DNA from: Diphasiastrum complanatum
Taxonomy: Eukaryota > Streptophyta > Lycopodiopsida > Lycopodiales > Lycopodiaceae
NCBI GenBank assembly: GCA_029204225.1
Contig: CM055102.1
Location: forward strand, 18,204,937-18,268,936
Direction: 5' to 3'
DNA length: 64,000 nt
The notes under the pieces are model-generated. The model did not search any database, was not told the origin of the DNA, and saw only the letters and a list, made by a program, of their open reading frames with translations. Shown here in pieces: positions 10,400 to 22,560 of the stretch; within the stretch, counting starts at the first letter, position 1; each line of letters opens with the position of its first letter. Position numbers and translations under genes: made by a program.

Positions 10400-12695
10400 T
10401 TTTTAAGTATTTTTCTACCTAGCTTCTTCTCCTTTTTCTTTTGTTTTTTTGCTTCCGTGTTGTATGTTTGCTTGTGTGCTTACCTCTATCTACCAACAAA
10501 CAGCACGCGTCGTCTCTCCAGGTCCTACACGAGCTGCGGAGCAACTTCTCAAACCGGGGGGAAGAAAGAAAAGAGTCAACTTGGGCATTTTCTTCAAAAG
10601 AAGTGACCCAAGTCACATTTTTCACAACCAAAAAGGTATATCAAAATTCGCCAGTCTGTCTGCAGCCCTCATAGACCCTGATCTTTCATTTTATCACCTC
10701 CACGATTTCTGACCACAATCAGATTTTAAGAAAATAGCCTGATATACTATCAAAATCCCTTATTTCTCATCAAAATCTTTGTCCTAGAATTCGCCGACTT
10801 CACTGAGGCTAGATCTCATTAAGATCAGTCACGCCCAGGTCGAAATCCCTATGAGTGCACATTAATTTCATCGTAAATTTCATGAGAGATATTCCCCTTC
10901 CCAAAACAATAGGACCATGTGTATTGTTAGTTGTAGAGGTCCCAACGCCTTGCCTTGTACAGTCTCCTAATCAGGAAATAAAGGTTTTGGATCATCTCCA
11001 ATGCATGAGGCTTTAGATGTCAGGAGTGTGACATTTATAGGGTTTTAAAACAAAGAGTAGATCTTGATTTAATTTCATGGGCTTGGGGACAATGACAACC
11101 TCTCAACCACAAAAAGACAAAATAGTTCTTAATGAAAAGTTGTCATTGATGTCATGGAATAGGCTCGTAAGAATGTTTCAAGTTAACCCTATTAGAACCT
11201 CATAATATTTCAACGATGTCAGTAAAAGACTAGAATAAAACTAACTAAAAGTAGTTGATTTTTAAAAAGTGAAAAACCTAAAAAAGACTAAAGCAATAAA
11301 ATGAAAATTTCAACAATTGGCTTGTTTTTGTTATTGATTTTTTATCAGTATTGATCAGACCTATTTTGCCACATGGTTCTCCTGTCTCTCCAATGGGAGG
11401 TGGAGTGGTCCTGTGCTATCCACTCCATAATACGTATAAGATTTGCTCAAAACAATCGTTCACATTCTAGCTAAAAGTATGGTTTGGTGGTAAAAAAGAA
11501 CCCATTTTTTATTGTACCTTTCGGTAGTAAATTTTACTTTTGGAGTATTTGGGAGGGAGCTTGGTAGATGCTACCCACGAGTTAATGCAGTGAAAGCATC
11601 CCTAGTAAGGATGGGCCAACCCTGTTGAAGTGTTGGGAGGTAAGCCTACTCTCTCTCCTCCAATAAAAGGTAGTGTATTTCTACCCAAAAGTGTCCTTGA
11701 CAGTCCATGTTGTACCACCAAACCATGCTTTTAGCCTTCTTGAAGGGGATTGAATCTTGCAAAGGTTGCCCTTCCTCAAAAAACGACGACTTCGTCGGAG
11801 TCCCTGATAACAAAGTTTTCCATAGAACGTTGAACCTTACATTATGAGGTTTGAAAATGACCTCACATTTTTTTTTCTTGCATACTATAAAATTTGAAAG
11901 TGATTTCAACTTCTTTTTTTTTTGGCATATTATGAAAGCTAAAGTCCACAAAGAAATTATCACAAGAACATTTCGCCATAAAATGGGTTGTATAGAAAAT
12001 TGAAAACATAGATCACGTCATGCATCACAAGAACAAGAAGTTGTTTAACTCTAGCGACTACGGTGTACCTATGTGCACCTATTTATGTGCACCAATGCTA
12101 AGAATGCTTCCTATCTAGAAGCTAGTACCTTCCTGGTTGCCAGATCCTTTTTGGGCCCAGATCCCCCTCCAGCCTTCAGGCTCCATCATCCATGTCCATT
12201 CATATCATGATCCGATAGATATACCATCGCTTGACCTGTGCCGCTTGAACATCGAAGTATCTGTCTGTCTGCATCGGATGCTACATCCATGTCCTGTCGT
12301 GTGCTCCAGCCTCCGATCCATCGTCGACTATCATTATCCATATTACTATGGCATTAAATTGTATTGCTTTAAGTGCGTAGTTGGCAAGCTTTTTGGTAAG
12401 GCTGCGTCTTAACCCAGGCGCTGGACCTAGAACGCCACCTACAATACGCCTTTTTCTCGGAGCTTTTTTCTTCTATGTCAAATCCAAGCTTCATGTATGT
12501 TTTCAAGTTGTGGTTCCAACTTGCGCTTTATGTTTTTTGGTGTTGGCCTTGCTTTGTTCAGGCTTATACATCAAGTTTAGTGAATTAGGAGTATGTTTCA
12601 AGGTTGCACACATGAATGGCATCCATTGAGAGATCTTTCGAGAGGGGAGGTTGATGGTTATGGGAAGTAGCTTCATTGAGAAGACAATCATATGC
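10400..12695. other. Intergenic, no gene supported
   Basis: The first 300 bp could be the leader and start of an internal element sequence after the PBS-like site, but no retroelement domain is readable. A GAATTCGCC word near 10787 recalls the gypsy LTR motif at 3.4 and 5.3 kb. The rest holds only short frames without recognisable motifs. Confidence 0.35.
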
Positions 12696-12699
12696 AAAC

Positions 12700-13075
12700 A
12701 TTGTAAAAAAAAATTGACCTTTGGTCATTCCGCAGAGGAAAGTCCTTCGGCCTAGGGCAGTAGCCCAAGGCGGAAGGCCCTTCTCATGACGGAATGGTCG
12801 TTGGAGGTGACCTTCCGCGGCATAAAAAAAATTGGTATTTTTTTTTCTTTATTTTTTACCGTAAATGTTTTTTTACATGCACCTTTCAGCGGAAGGTCAT
12901 GTAAATTTTTTTTGCATGTACCGAATGGGATGCGGAAAGTCCATGTAAAAATTTTTGGAAAATAAAAAAGGAGGCGTAGAAATTACGTTACGTGAGGCAC
13001 CTCCTTCATCTTCATTAAAAAAGCAAAAAAAAATGATTTTATAATTTCTTAACCAATCATCCTTTTTTGGTTTAT
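12700..13075. repeat. Dispersed repeat, copy A (unnamed family)
   Basis: Shares order and wording with 17955-18290: a GC-rich part (GGCAGTAGCCCAAGGCGGAAGGCC), an A/T-rich middle, then GAGGCACCTCC and a run like TTCATTAAAAAAGCAAAAA followed by ATTTTATAA. It holds a 10-bp inverted repeat, GACCTTCCGC at 12809 and GCGGAAGGTC at 12889. Non-coding, probably a small non-autonomous element; no target duplication identified. Confidence 0.45.
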
Positions 13076-13080
13076 CAACC

Positions 13081-14325
13081 AAGCATTCTCATAGGCATGA
13101 ACAATGAAAGTTTATATGATGAACAACAGTGAGATAAATTCATGGCCATGCCACTAACACTTATTCCTCGTTAGCTTTAATCAGAGAGCATTTGACAGCT
13201 ATGAAGTGGACAATTGTGAAGTGGACAAAGCATCTTCATTTCTTTTGTCTCATGTTAATATAGTCAACCCTAGATAAATGTTACCTCTGTATTGTCAACC
13301 TTGTTTATTTTTATGCTCCCAATGATTTTACACAACAATTGTTAAATTGTTAACATAACTTGAAGAACTTGATCTAGATAAATGTTATTTTACACAAATA
13401 TGGGATTGCAATATTTTAGGAATTAGAGATTTTTACAAAGTGCTTTCAAACTCGTCAACAGGACTTTCAATACATGTCATTTTTCTTTTTTCATGCCTAG
13501 CCCCCACCCCCCACCATCAACACCCCTTAGGTTCAACACAAAAAATCATCAATTTTTCAGCAATTGCACAATGCAAGAATCATCAATTTTTCGACTATGA
13601 ACCATTATCAACTATAGTTTCAATTCCAATCGATTTCATAAAGGGGTGTCCAATCATAAGAAACAAGTGATTAGAAAAGTTTCATGAATATAAACTTAAA
13701 TATCTCACATTTAAGGTGATCTAGTTTTAGAAATTCGTGTGTTTAAAATCCCACATGTGAATACACTTGCTTATTGAAATTCTTGATATATTACTATTTG
13801 TTGATAAATATTGTACTCACCTCAACTTCTCTTAAAGCTAGGTCAAGCATGAAATTATGCTTGTAGTGGTTTGGATGACTTTTTTTTGCTAGGGCATTAA
13901 AGCTTTAAAAATTTGGGGAAAAGAAATAACGAAAGCTCTCTCGCTGTTTACATATAGTAAAGCCCCTAACGAGGGAGGTTCATGCCCCTATGCTCAAGGT
14001 CTCACATGTATAACCTTATTTTCAGGACTCTAATTCTATACAAAAGATTAGGAGATGAAATCAACTTATCCTAGCTATGAATCTTAACGAATTTTGAAAA
14101 GTTCTCTAGTATTTTATTTTTCTATCTCCACCCTATATAGCATATATGTCATATTAAAGTACTATGGAATGACTAAGGGTAGACCAATAATGTATTGTTA
14201 GTTGCCTAGTTGAGAATTTTGTTGAGCACTTGTTGAAAAAATCTTAGTCGGGCAAGTTACATGTTAGAACGTATGCTATAGCCTAGCTTGGACTTGCAAG
14301 CCCATTATGTAGGCTCATTTTGCTT
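13081..14325. other. Intergenic, no gene seen
   Basis: AT-rich, only short frames; a C-rich run (CCCCCACCCCCCACC) near 13500. Confidence 0.4.
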
Positions 14326-14327
14326 GT

Positions 14328-14515
14328 AAAATGGCATCGAAGCAAGTGCGTGTGATTTTGCCATATAAACCATCCTTGTTTATGTCAAAAAAAAGTCCAC
14401 CCTGGCCCATAGCATTCTTTAAAAATGCATACAGAATGGCATGGCGTGCAATTTTGTCATATAAACATTATTGTTTATGTCAAAAAAAGCCAAAGATGGC
14501 TTATAAATGTTTCTA
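14328..14515. repeat. Two tandem copies of a ~95-bp unit
   Basis: The words GATTTTGCCATATAAAC...TTGTTTATGTCAAAAAAA (from 14354) recur with substitutions as CAATTTTGTCATATAAAC...TTGTTTATGTCAAAAAAA (from 14449). The array abuts the SINE-like pair on its right. Confidence 0.55.
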
Positions 14516-14726
14516 AAAATGCTTCTTGGTTTCCAAGGGGAGGCTCGAACCTGGGACCAAAGAAACTTTGGATGCCAAGCCAACCAACTGAGCCAACCCC
14601 GTTGGGTATGTTTCTAAAAAATGCTTCTTGGTTTCCAAGGGGAGGCTCGAACCTGGGACCAAAGAAACTTTGGATGCCAAGCTAACCAGTTGAGCCAACC
14701 CCGTTGGGTTATGTTTCTAAAAAATG
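14509..14726 (-). repeat. Tandem pair of tRNA-derived SINE-like units
   Basis: Two copies of a ~100-bp unit (14509-14608, 14609-14711) and the start of a third are nearly identical. On the minus strand each begins GGGGTTGGCTCAGTTGG and holds an A-box-like TGGCTCAGTTGG (14596-14585 in copy 1) and a B-box-like GGTTCGAGCC (14551-14542 and 14653-14644), spaced as in a pol III tRNA promoter. The sequences do not close a proper acceptor stem, so they are better read as tRNA-derived SINE heads than as tRNA genes. Confidence 0.55.
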
Positions 14727-15042
14727 ACTTCATAGCAATTTAAAAGTGTTTTATTTTTTTCTAAATTATTTGATTAAGAGTAATGAATCCTACACACTAA
14801 GAGCACAAGACGTGGTGTTCACAATGTTTAAAATATTTTTTTTTTAAATATTTAAAAAAAAAGTACCATCTTTTAGAAGTCAACATGATTCACATTTTAT
14901 TTAACCCATATTCAACAAGGTGCTTGATGCATAATAAAAGCTATGCATTACGCAAAGCATTTAATTTTTTAAAAAAAGGATTCAATAAGAATTTTAAATT
15001 TTTTAAAAAAATATTTTATGTGCTCGAACTTATCCTGAGGGA

Positions 15043-15241
15043 AGATCTCATCTTTTAACCAATCATCACAATAACGATATCTTTTAATAGATCGCGACAA
15101 TTATAGCAATAAACTTGGGAGATCTCATCTTTTAACAAATCGTCGCAAAAGATCTCCTCTTTTAACAAATAGTCACAATAGATTACTTGCTATCACACAA
15201 TAAAGGGAGATCTCGTCTTTTAACAAATATTCACAATAGGT
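15043..15241. repeat. Degenerate tandem repeat, five units
   Basis: Units built on AGATCTCATCTTTTAACAAAT(C)GTCACAAT recur at about 15043, 15076, 15119, 15149 and 15210 with irregular spacing. They end about 240 bp before the F-box ATG. Confidence 0.6.
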
Positions 15242-15482
15242 TAATGCTATCACACAGCCAAACCCAAAAAAAAAAAAGGGTGTAAAAAAGTGTCACTTTT
15301 ATTGATGAGACTATGCCGGTTTTTGAGTAAGCTGACAAAAAGAAAGGAAAAAGGAGGAGCATAGTAGAAGATGCATGATCCCGAATGATTCCTGCTTTAT
15401 TTTTCCGATTCTGATTGAGGGTTGATTCGGGAACTATAGCTAGACGCTGATCAATGCTGGATTACGATCTGCCGGGGAGAAG

Positions 15483-16622
15483 ATGGATCTGATTCCTGGT
15501 TTGCCTAACGAAGTTGTTCGTACCCATATTCTGTCAAGAGCTAGTTGGAAAGACCTTCGATCTATGCTTGCTGTGAGCAGAATCTGGCGTTCTACCCTCA
15601 ATTTGCATCCTTCATCTTCCTCAGATACAGAAACATACAAGAAAACAATTCTGGCGACAATTCATCCTTCACAGAAAACCTCCTCTTGTTCATCACCTTC
15701 CTACGCAGTGTCCATCTATGACTTGGAACTCGAGAAATGGGACCGGCTTCCTGCCATTCCCTGGCTTCCTTTTGGTGCTCCTATGGCTGCACGTTGCGTC
15801 TATTTAGGTGGGCATCTATTCATCTTGGGGGGAAGGAATCCGATCACCTGGGACTTTATGAGCGATGTCTTTAGCATTAATTTTCGATCCCGAGAACGAC
15901 TGTGGAAGCGATGCGCTAGTATGACTTCTTCCAGGAGCAGTTTCGCATGCGTTGCCATTGCTGACAAGATCTTTGTGGCAGGTGGCCAGGGGGAAAGCAG
16001 TCTAGCTCTAGCCTCAGCGGAGGTATACGACCTTCGCTGCCAGCGCTGGGAGAAGATTCCAGAACTGAGCCTGCCTAGAAACGAATGCTTCGGAGCTATA
16101 ATTCACAATCAGATAGTGGTGGTGGGCGGCTACACCACATCAGTGTGTGATGCATCGTGTTCAGAAGACTCCGAGACTGTGATTACTCGCTGGGTTGCAT
16201 CGGCCGACGCTATCCAGCTGGGCTACCAGCGTTGGAGAACTGTGGATGCAGCCTCTCTCAAGAAAGATCTCTACACAGCCCCTTCAATCGGCTGTGGGCA
16301 GCTGCAGTTCGTTCATAAGCGATTGGTGGAACATTGTTATGATAGATGCGATAAGAAATGGACAGTTGTGGAGGGTAAGATTATGTTACAGACCGTAGAG
16401 GACAGGACGGAGTCTTTAGTGCTTGCAGGTGTGATCGAAGGAGCACATATTTTTGGGACAAAACATAGTTGGCTAAAGCAGCCAGGTGATGGCTTGGATG
16501 TGAGACTGAGCTTCTGCGAAGCTGTGTCTGATTCAGCCCATAACATGGGCGCATGGAAAGAAATATTGTGTCCCTTTGAGTTTGGCACCATGCCAGTGTC
16601 CTGTTGCTTAATCCAGTGCTGA
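15483..16622 (+). CDS. F-box/kelch-repeat protein
   Basis: A single open frame of 379 codons with a good ATG (GAAGATGG context). Residues about 3-40 form a compact F-box (LIPGLPNEVVRTHILSRAS, then WKDLRSMLAVSRIWR). Kelch-type repeats follow: VYLGGHLFILGGRNP, then IADKIFVAGGQG with SAEVYDLRCQRWEKIPE, and IIHNQIVVVGGY. Family members are substrate adaptors of SCF ubiquitin ligases: the F-box binds SKP1 and the kelch propeller holds the target. The length (379 aa) is normal for plant F-box/kelch proteins. The gene is intron-less, which is common in this family. Substrate cannot be read from sequence. A five-unit tandem repeat lies just upstream. Confidence 0.9.
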   Translation: MDLIPGLPNEVVRTHILSRASWKDLRSMLAVSRIWRSTLNLHPSSSSDTETYKKTILATIHPSQKTSSCSSPSYAVSIYDLELEKWDRLPAIPWLPFGAPMAARCVYLGGHLFILGGRNPITWDFMSDVFSINFRSRERLWKRCASMTSSRSSFACVAIADKIFVAGGQGESSLALASAEVYDLRCQRWEKIPELSLPRNECFGAIIHNQIVVVGGYTTSVCDASCSEDSETVITRWVASADAIQLGYQRWRTVDAASLKKDLYTAPSIGCGQLQFVHKRLVEHCYDRCDKKWTVVEGKIMLQTVEDRTESLVLAGVIEGAHIFGTKHSWLKQPGDGLDVRLSFCEAVSDSAHNMGAWKEILCPFEFGTMPVSCCLIQC

Positions 16623-17950
16623 ATTTCAAGGACTACACTTCAAATAGATGTATCGATTGCTGAATGAGCTTCTGAAGCTTTTGAGCAGGAATTATGTAGC
16701 TGAGGAGGATAGTGCTTGAATGATATGGTAAGTAAGAGGCTATGTACTGCAGCTACAGATTCGCGTCGTCTCCGCATGCCCTGGTGTGTCGGAATCAAAT
16801 TTGTGAGATTTTGAAACTGTGGATAGTGCGTCAGAATCAGTTTGTGGGATCTTGAACGTGTGGGCTGTTGCCGTCTATTTCGCCACTCACTCTTTCGCTG
16901 AAGGAACTGTTTGAAGCCGGACAATCAAAGAGACACAATTGGTAAAGCAGGGATATATGAAGCTGAAACCATATGAGGCACAGTATTTTCATACCTATGT
17001 AACATGTTTTGGAAAATTTGGCAGAATATTCTCTTGCTCTAGTTCTGAACATTGATTGACTCTTCCTTATACACATCAACATCAAAATCAAAATCAAAAC
17101 CAGAATAAACTGTGCTGGTAGGCTGTATTGAGCAGTCCTTGATCCAGATTCCATTTCACGCACCTTGGACTGTTACTTATCTGAGAAACTTGCTAGGAAC
17201 CCTACGACCGAGAGCCATGATACACGGGGAATTTTCAGGCCCTATATCAGGATTGTATCCTTCATCAAATATTCAATCTAAGGACATGCTTTTTTGAGGT
17301 TGTAATAAGCTGATAGTTGTGCTTTGTCTGTTCACATATCTCTTGTGTGCGAAAAGACACGACACTCAAATACCCTTAATTTGCCAGATGATTTATATTC
17401 TCTCAATCTACAAGCGCATACAATGAGTGAAATTTCCAAGGGTGTACAGCAGTGCATAACAAAAGCAAGTAATTTTACAGAACTGGTTATTCCCTGCCAA
17501 AGTTGTGGTAGTATATCAATCTCGAGATTGTTCATGGTTTGCCGCCATTCAAGTTAAAGCCCTTCCAGCTGATCCAGCTGCAAGTGCATTCCAGAGAATT
17601 GACCGGTTTGATTGCTCAAAAGAAAGTGCTCACAAATTTGATCAATGAAAGGCCTGCATTTTTGTCTCAATATCTGTTTATAACTGTCTTGGATTCAAGC
17701 TTGTTCAATAGCCTTCATTTTGTGCTATTGTAATGTATCAGGAATTAATTATTAGTACAAATTTCTTCTCTGCAGAACGTTCTGCATGAAGACACACAAG
17801 CCAGTGCTCTTTCACAAACCGCAATTCTGCAAACATTTAGTCCAGCTTATTTGTTTTTGTTCACTTGATCAAGCATATCTTCTAAGCTTACCTGAAAAAT
17901 GGTTGTAAAGTTGACCTTAAAAAGTGCCAGATGCAGATGGCATAGGCATG
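16623..17950. other. 3' flank of the F-box gene, no further gene seen
   Basis: Mixed-composition DNA, some of it probably 3' UTR. Short frames only, none with a family motif. Confidence 0.35.
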
Positions 17951-17954
17951 GATA

Positions 17955-18290
17955 TTTTTTTATTTTTGGTGATATTAAGATTGGGGCATCCGTCCAAGGG
18001 CGGTAGCTCAAGGCCGGAAGCCTTCCTTAGGCAAAATGCCTCGAGGATTCCCTGTTGTCATTTCAGTTTTTACTTTTTTCTAATGATTTGTTTGCCATAA
18101 AAATTTTTATACACGGTTACTTACTGCAAAAAAATCATTAAAAAAAAAGCAAAAACCCAAATAGCAGGGAAAATCCAAAAAAAAAAATTTAAAAAAAAAG
18201 AGATGCTCACAAATTTTGTGTAGGGAGGCACCTCCCTTTTCTTCGTAAAAAAGTAAAAAGTGATATTATAAAATTGGACTGGCTAATCTA
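17955..18290. repeat. Dispersed repeat, copy B
   Basis: Second copy of the 12700-13075 family: CCAAGGGCGGTAGCTCAAGG, an A-rich centre, GGGAGGCACCTCCC and a TTCTTCGTAAAAAAGTAAAAAGTGAT tail occur in the same order. Heavily diverged from copy A. Non-coding. Confidence 0.45.
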
Positions 18291-18440
18291 ACTAAATGAC
18301 AATAAGTTTATAGTTCTTGTTTTATATGATTCCTAACCTATAACTACTACTATATTTTCTTTTGCTAATGCATCTAATAATTCTTACTTCTCAAGTGCTC
18401 TCTTGATTTTTTGCCAACAAGCTTGTGCAATGTAATATTA

Positions 18441-18470
18441 TCTCTCTCTTCTCTTCTCTTCTCTTCTCTT

Positions 18471-18514
<44 letters not shown>
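18441..18514. repeat. (TC)n/(TCTTC)n microsatellite
   Basis: Starts with TC repeats, passes through CTCTT units and ends in a pure TC run. Confidence 0.9.
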
Positions 18515-18515
<1 letters not shown>

Positions 18516-18518
<3 letters not shown>

Positions 18519-19660
18519 TTCAATTTCAGGTGGGCCCAATGTTGACAAGAAGTTCTTAAGTTTATTGGCCAAATCCTCTTATAGCAACTTAAGGTGATTT
18601 CACACTACACGCAAGTTCTTTGTTGGCCCTTTCACTTGTCACCCATTTTGTAAATCTTGGCAGGTGAGTTGACACCACTCCTATTTCACATTTGGATGGT
18701 AAGTGTTAAATGAAGGGCTACAATATGATTGGCCCATTTGAATCTTGACATACGATTCATCCATTTTATTAAGCTGTTGTGTTTAGAAGTGCAAGAATAA
18801 AAAATTTCATGTTAAAAGGTTGAAGGGTGGCTCTTTGTTTTTTTTGTCAAGCAATCACCTTTTAAGTAGAAAGGCCAAAATTAAAATGCATTTCATTGAA
18901 AGGAATATTGGCAGTGAAGAAATCAAAAAACTTCAAACTGTAGGCCAACATGCCAAGGGAAGCTCAAAATGCCATTGGCCCAAAAAATGGCTTTGAGTTG
19001 CCCTACCTGGCAATGGGTCCTTGCCATGTCATCTGCCACATAGTGGCAAGTGCTTGTTAGTTTGAAAGGGTGGAAGGCCCATTTTTGTCCCTGGACCAAT
19101 GGGAGAGCTCCATTTTTAATTTTGAACTTGTTGGGCAATGTAGTGTGAGATGGCTCTTAGTTAAAATGAGAGTTTGTCCCAAGTTGACATGTTCCTAACT
19201 TGGTGTTGAAGACATATGTTGTCAACATGTATGGCTTCGGTTTAAGATGTGATGGATCATGGGGGGGTAAGTTGTTCATCATCCTTTTTATCCCCAATTG
19301 CATTGCCTGGAATATATGAACTACAAGAAAACTGTGTACCCCCTTTGATGTTGGATTATTCTCCTTCTTACTAATTGAATAATCGATTTTAATCCGTTGT
19401 TTATCCAATTCTGCGGATTTTTCCAAGTCTTTTCAAAGTCTGCAGTTTTACAAGTGTTTTTACACAGTCTGCATAAATACACGGAGTTTTACCACAGTGT
19501 CGCATTTTCTCTCACTTCGGCTTTTTCGTTTTTTGCGAAGTTGTCGCCTGTCAGGAATCTCGTCTTAAAATGCAGTGTCGCCTTTTCGCATTTTTTGCCT
19601 TTCAGGATTTGCGAGCAAATATGCAAAGTCGCATTTTTTCACTTTTTTCCAAAAGTGCCT
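18516..19660. other. Intergenic, no gene seen
   Basis: No supported gene. The right part (19480-19650) repeats words such as TCGCATTTTTT and GTCGCCTTTT. Confidence 0.35.
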
Positions 19661-19664
19661 CAAA

Positions 19665-20490
19665 TGTTAAGGAAATGACTCTAGCAATATGTGGGACAAC
19701 CCTAAATCAGTTTTTAAGGCATCGTCGGATTTTTTCGCAAAATCTCGACACTATCGCCTTTTTGTGACAGTGTCGCATGTGGATGTTTTAGTTCATTTCT
19801 GCAGAACTACAGTTTTAGTTCATTTATGCAGACATAACGTTAACGGCCAATTTCACCGCTTATCAGCAATCAATGACAAGGAACCGAATGGATGCCAGCG
19901 GATACCAGCCAACTGGTAATCGCAATTGACAACCTAATTTCTTAATATAAATAGTTGTTCATATTCATATAGTTTCAAGTTAGAAAATGATCGAAGCGAT
20001 CAAGTTCAGCAAGTATTGTAGTTAGCTCTCTATCAAGCTTTCAAGCTTGAACTCTCTTGAGCATTCTAACTCAGTCTTTTAGAGTTATATTTTAGACTTG
20101 CTATTGTGCTATTGCTTATCAACATAGCTGCTAATTATCAGACTTATCCTCAGTTACTCAGAGACAGCTTAGAGTGCGCGGTTTCGATCCGCTATTGTTT
20201 TGTGCTCATTAACATCTGTTTTTGTTTTTCTGAATCAAAACTATCCTTTACTGCGTTTAGTATATGTTAGAATGCATGCATCTCTGTATTTCCTTTGTAA
20301 CTGATAGAAATTGTCTGAGAATTCAATACTTCATGTTTGGCTACATAATCACTTAGTATCTAGCGATTTCAAAGTTAGTTGCTAAAGATTGAACATGATT
20401 CCCATCACTACTGCTTTGTTCAATTTGGATAGGCGTAGTCATGCACTGGAAGTAGGAAGTTTCCACTACTATTATCTATCCTATTTCCGA
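19665..20490 (+). repeat. Putative 5' LTR of the second copia element
   Basis: Starts TGTTAAGG and runs to the PBS. It holds a TATA box (TATAAATA, 19946-19953) at a sensible place. The right end is not a clean CA, so the boundary is inferred from the PBS. Confidence 0.5.
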
Positions 20491-20492
20491 TG

Positions 20493-20504
20493 TGGTATCA
20501 AAGC
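20493..20504 (+). other. Primer-binding site, initiator tRNA-Met type
   Basis: TGGTATCAAAGC differs by one base from the canonical plant copia PBS TGGTATCAGAGC. Confidence 0.6.
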
Positions 20505-20699
20505 AATTTCACTACTTCTTTATATGATTCCTACTACATGATATCAGAGCAAAAGCTCTAATACTTGATATCTTTCACAATATCAAATTGATATCAAAAT
20601 CTTCAGTTCTTTCCAGCCTTTCAATATCAAAGAATTGGTTTCCTATTGCTGGGATTACTACATCTTAGCGCCATCGATACACGACAGACTAAGTTCGAG

Positions 20700-22452
20700 A
20701 TGGATTCTCAAAGTAAAGCCGGTCTTATCATAGACAAGCTGAATGGATCCAATTATCATTTGTGGAAGTTTAAGATGAAGACCTTGCTAATCGCCAGCGA
20801 ATTATGGGATGTTGTCATAGATACAGAAGTAAAACCTGAAGACGACGACTCAAAGTGAAAATTGAAGGATGGTAAAGCTTTCGTGCTTATTATCCTCAAT
20901 ATATCAGATACACAGATTGGACACATAGCTGAAGCTAAAACGTCAAGAGACGTTTGGGACATCCTGAACTCACTATATGACGTGAGGGATGTAACTACTA
21001 AGTTACATCTACGAAGGAAAGTCTTCACATTCAAAATGTCTGTTGGTGATTCACTTCAGAGTCACATTAACCAGTTTAAGAATCTGTTGCAATAGATGGC
21101 AGCTATCGAATCAGTCATAGACAATCAAGACGCAATCATGACATTGCTTTCAAGCTTACCCTCTACATATGAGAACTAGGTGATGATCATATCGACACAC
21201 TCAGACTTAACTCTATTTAGAGTTATCACTATGTTGCTGCAAGAAGACAATAGAAGAAGTCAATACACATCGTCTGCTTCCTCCTCTCAGGCTCTATATG
21301 TCAACAAAGGCTCTAAGTGACAAAAGCAGAAAGGCTGCAATGAATCAGAGGTCGACTCAAAGTCAAGAACAATCATCAAATTCACAGTCGAAGAAGAAGA
21401 TGTTTTGCAAGTATCGCAAGCGCAATAACCATGAGATCAAGGATTGTCAAATTCTCCAAGCAAAGAACGTAGCCAAACAAGCTGATCAACAAGCAAACAC
21501 AGTCTCATCATCTCCCCAGGTCGAAGTGGATGAAGGCGCATTTATGGTCAAAGATCAAAGCACATTTTTGGATGATTCATGGTTTCTCGATTCTGGAGCA
21601 ACTCAACATATGACCAATCAACGTGAGATCTTCAACTCCTACACGCCTTACAACATGGAGAAATTTGTTCATCTTGGTGACAATAGTACTCACACTATTG
21701 AAGTGAAGGTATTGTAAGATTGCGATTCCAGCATGATCAGTTCAAATTACTATCAGAATAATATGTTCCTAAACTCTCTACAAATCTGTTATCAGTAAGT
21801 AGATTTAAAGACTTAGGTCATAAGGTAGAATTCGATCTAATCAATGCAAAATTATTGATAGGAGTAATAAGATCCTTGCACTCGGCAAGAGGCAGGGTTA
21901 CTTATATAGATTGGCACACTATTATTCTGAGTCTAGTCAAGCCTTGAAAACCTCTGTTCTAGTCAATAAAGCATTATTATGGCATCATCGCTTAGGACAC
22001 GTGAATCGTGCATCTATTTTGAAAATGTTCAAACAATCCATGGTTCTTGATCTCGACTATCCTTTTGGTAAGGTTGATCTCCCTGTCTGTCATTGCTGCA
22101 TTTTTGGAAAGCAGGCTAGGATTCCTTTTAGATCAAACCATATGCATGCGACAAAAGGTCTGCTAGATGTTGTTCACACAAATACATGTGGACCTATGCA
22201 AATCCCTTCATTGCTAGATGAAAAGTATTTCATTACCTTTATTGACTAGTTTTCTAGAAGAACATTTGTTTATTTTATTAAACAGAAATCAAAGGCTTTC
22301 ATCAAATTCAGACAATTCAAAGACCATGCTGAGAATCAAACTAGCAAACGAATCAAAGTGCTGAGGTCTAATAATGGGGGAGAATACATCTCCAACGAAT
22401 TCAAGGAGTACTGCCTCAACAATGGCATTGAACAACAATATATCACCTCCTA
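20700..22452 (+). pseudogene. Ty1/copia gag-protease-integrase pseudogene
   Basis: Gag begins at an ATG near 20700 (KLNGSNYHLWKFKMKTLL, typical of the copia gag family). A TGA at 20856 and a TAG at 21093 interrupt one frame, then a frameshift near 21300. The zinc knuckle near 21400 reads CKYRKRNNHEIKDC, so its second Cys is Arg. Protease keeps the active site (WFLDSGATQHMTNQ, about 21590). Integrase has its zinc-binding part (HHRLGHVNRAS, CHCCIFGKQ) and part of the core (FITFID, then a TAG, then RSNNGGEYIS with the second catalytic Asp as Asn). Ends at 22452. Confidence 0.85.
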
Positions 22453-22560
22453 ATCAAATATTCGGTTCTTCCTCTATTTCTCCAAGCCATCCCTACCTTA
22501 TCTCCTCCTTCAGCCATCCCAATGTATACAATTCTTGAAAAAAATTAATGGAAAAACTTA

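Larger units (their letters stand above)
19665..22452 (+). mobile_element. Second Ty1/copia element, 3'-truncated
   Basis: A putative 5' LTR (19665-20490), a primer-binding site, gag, protease and the first half of integrase can be read in order. After the YITS stretch near 22452 the homology stops abruptly, with no RT or RNase H downstream. Several stops and frameshifts make it inactive. Confidence 0.8.

Noticed and set aside
14513-14711. Two tRNA genes
   Set aside because: A and B boxes are present but no acceptor stem or proper anticodon arm closes; tandem identity and flanks fit a SINE-like repeat better.
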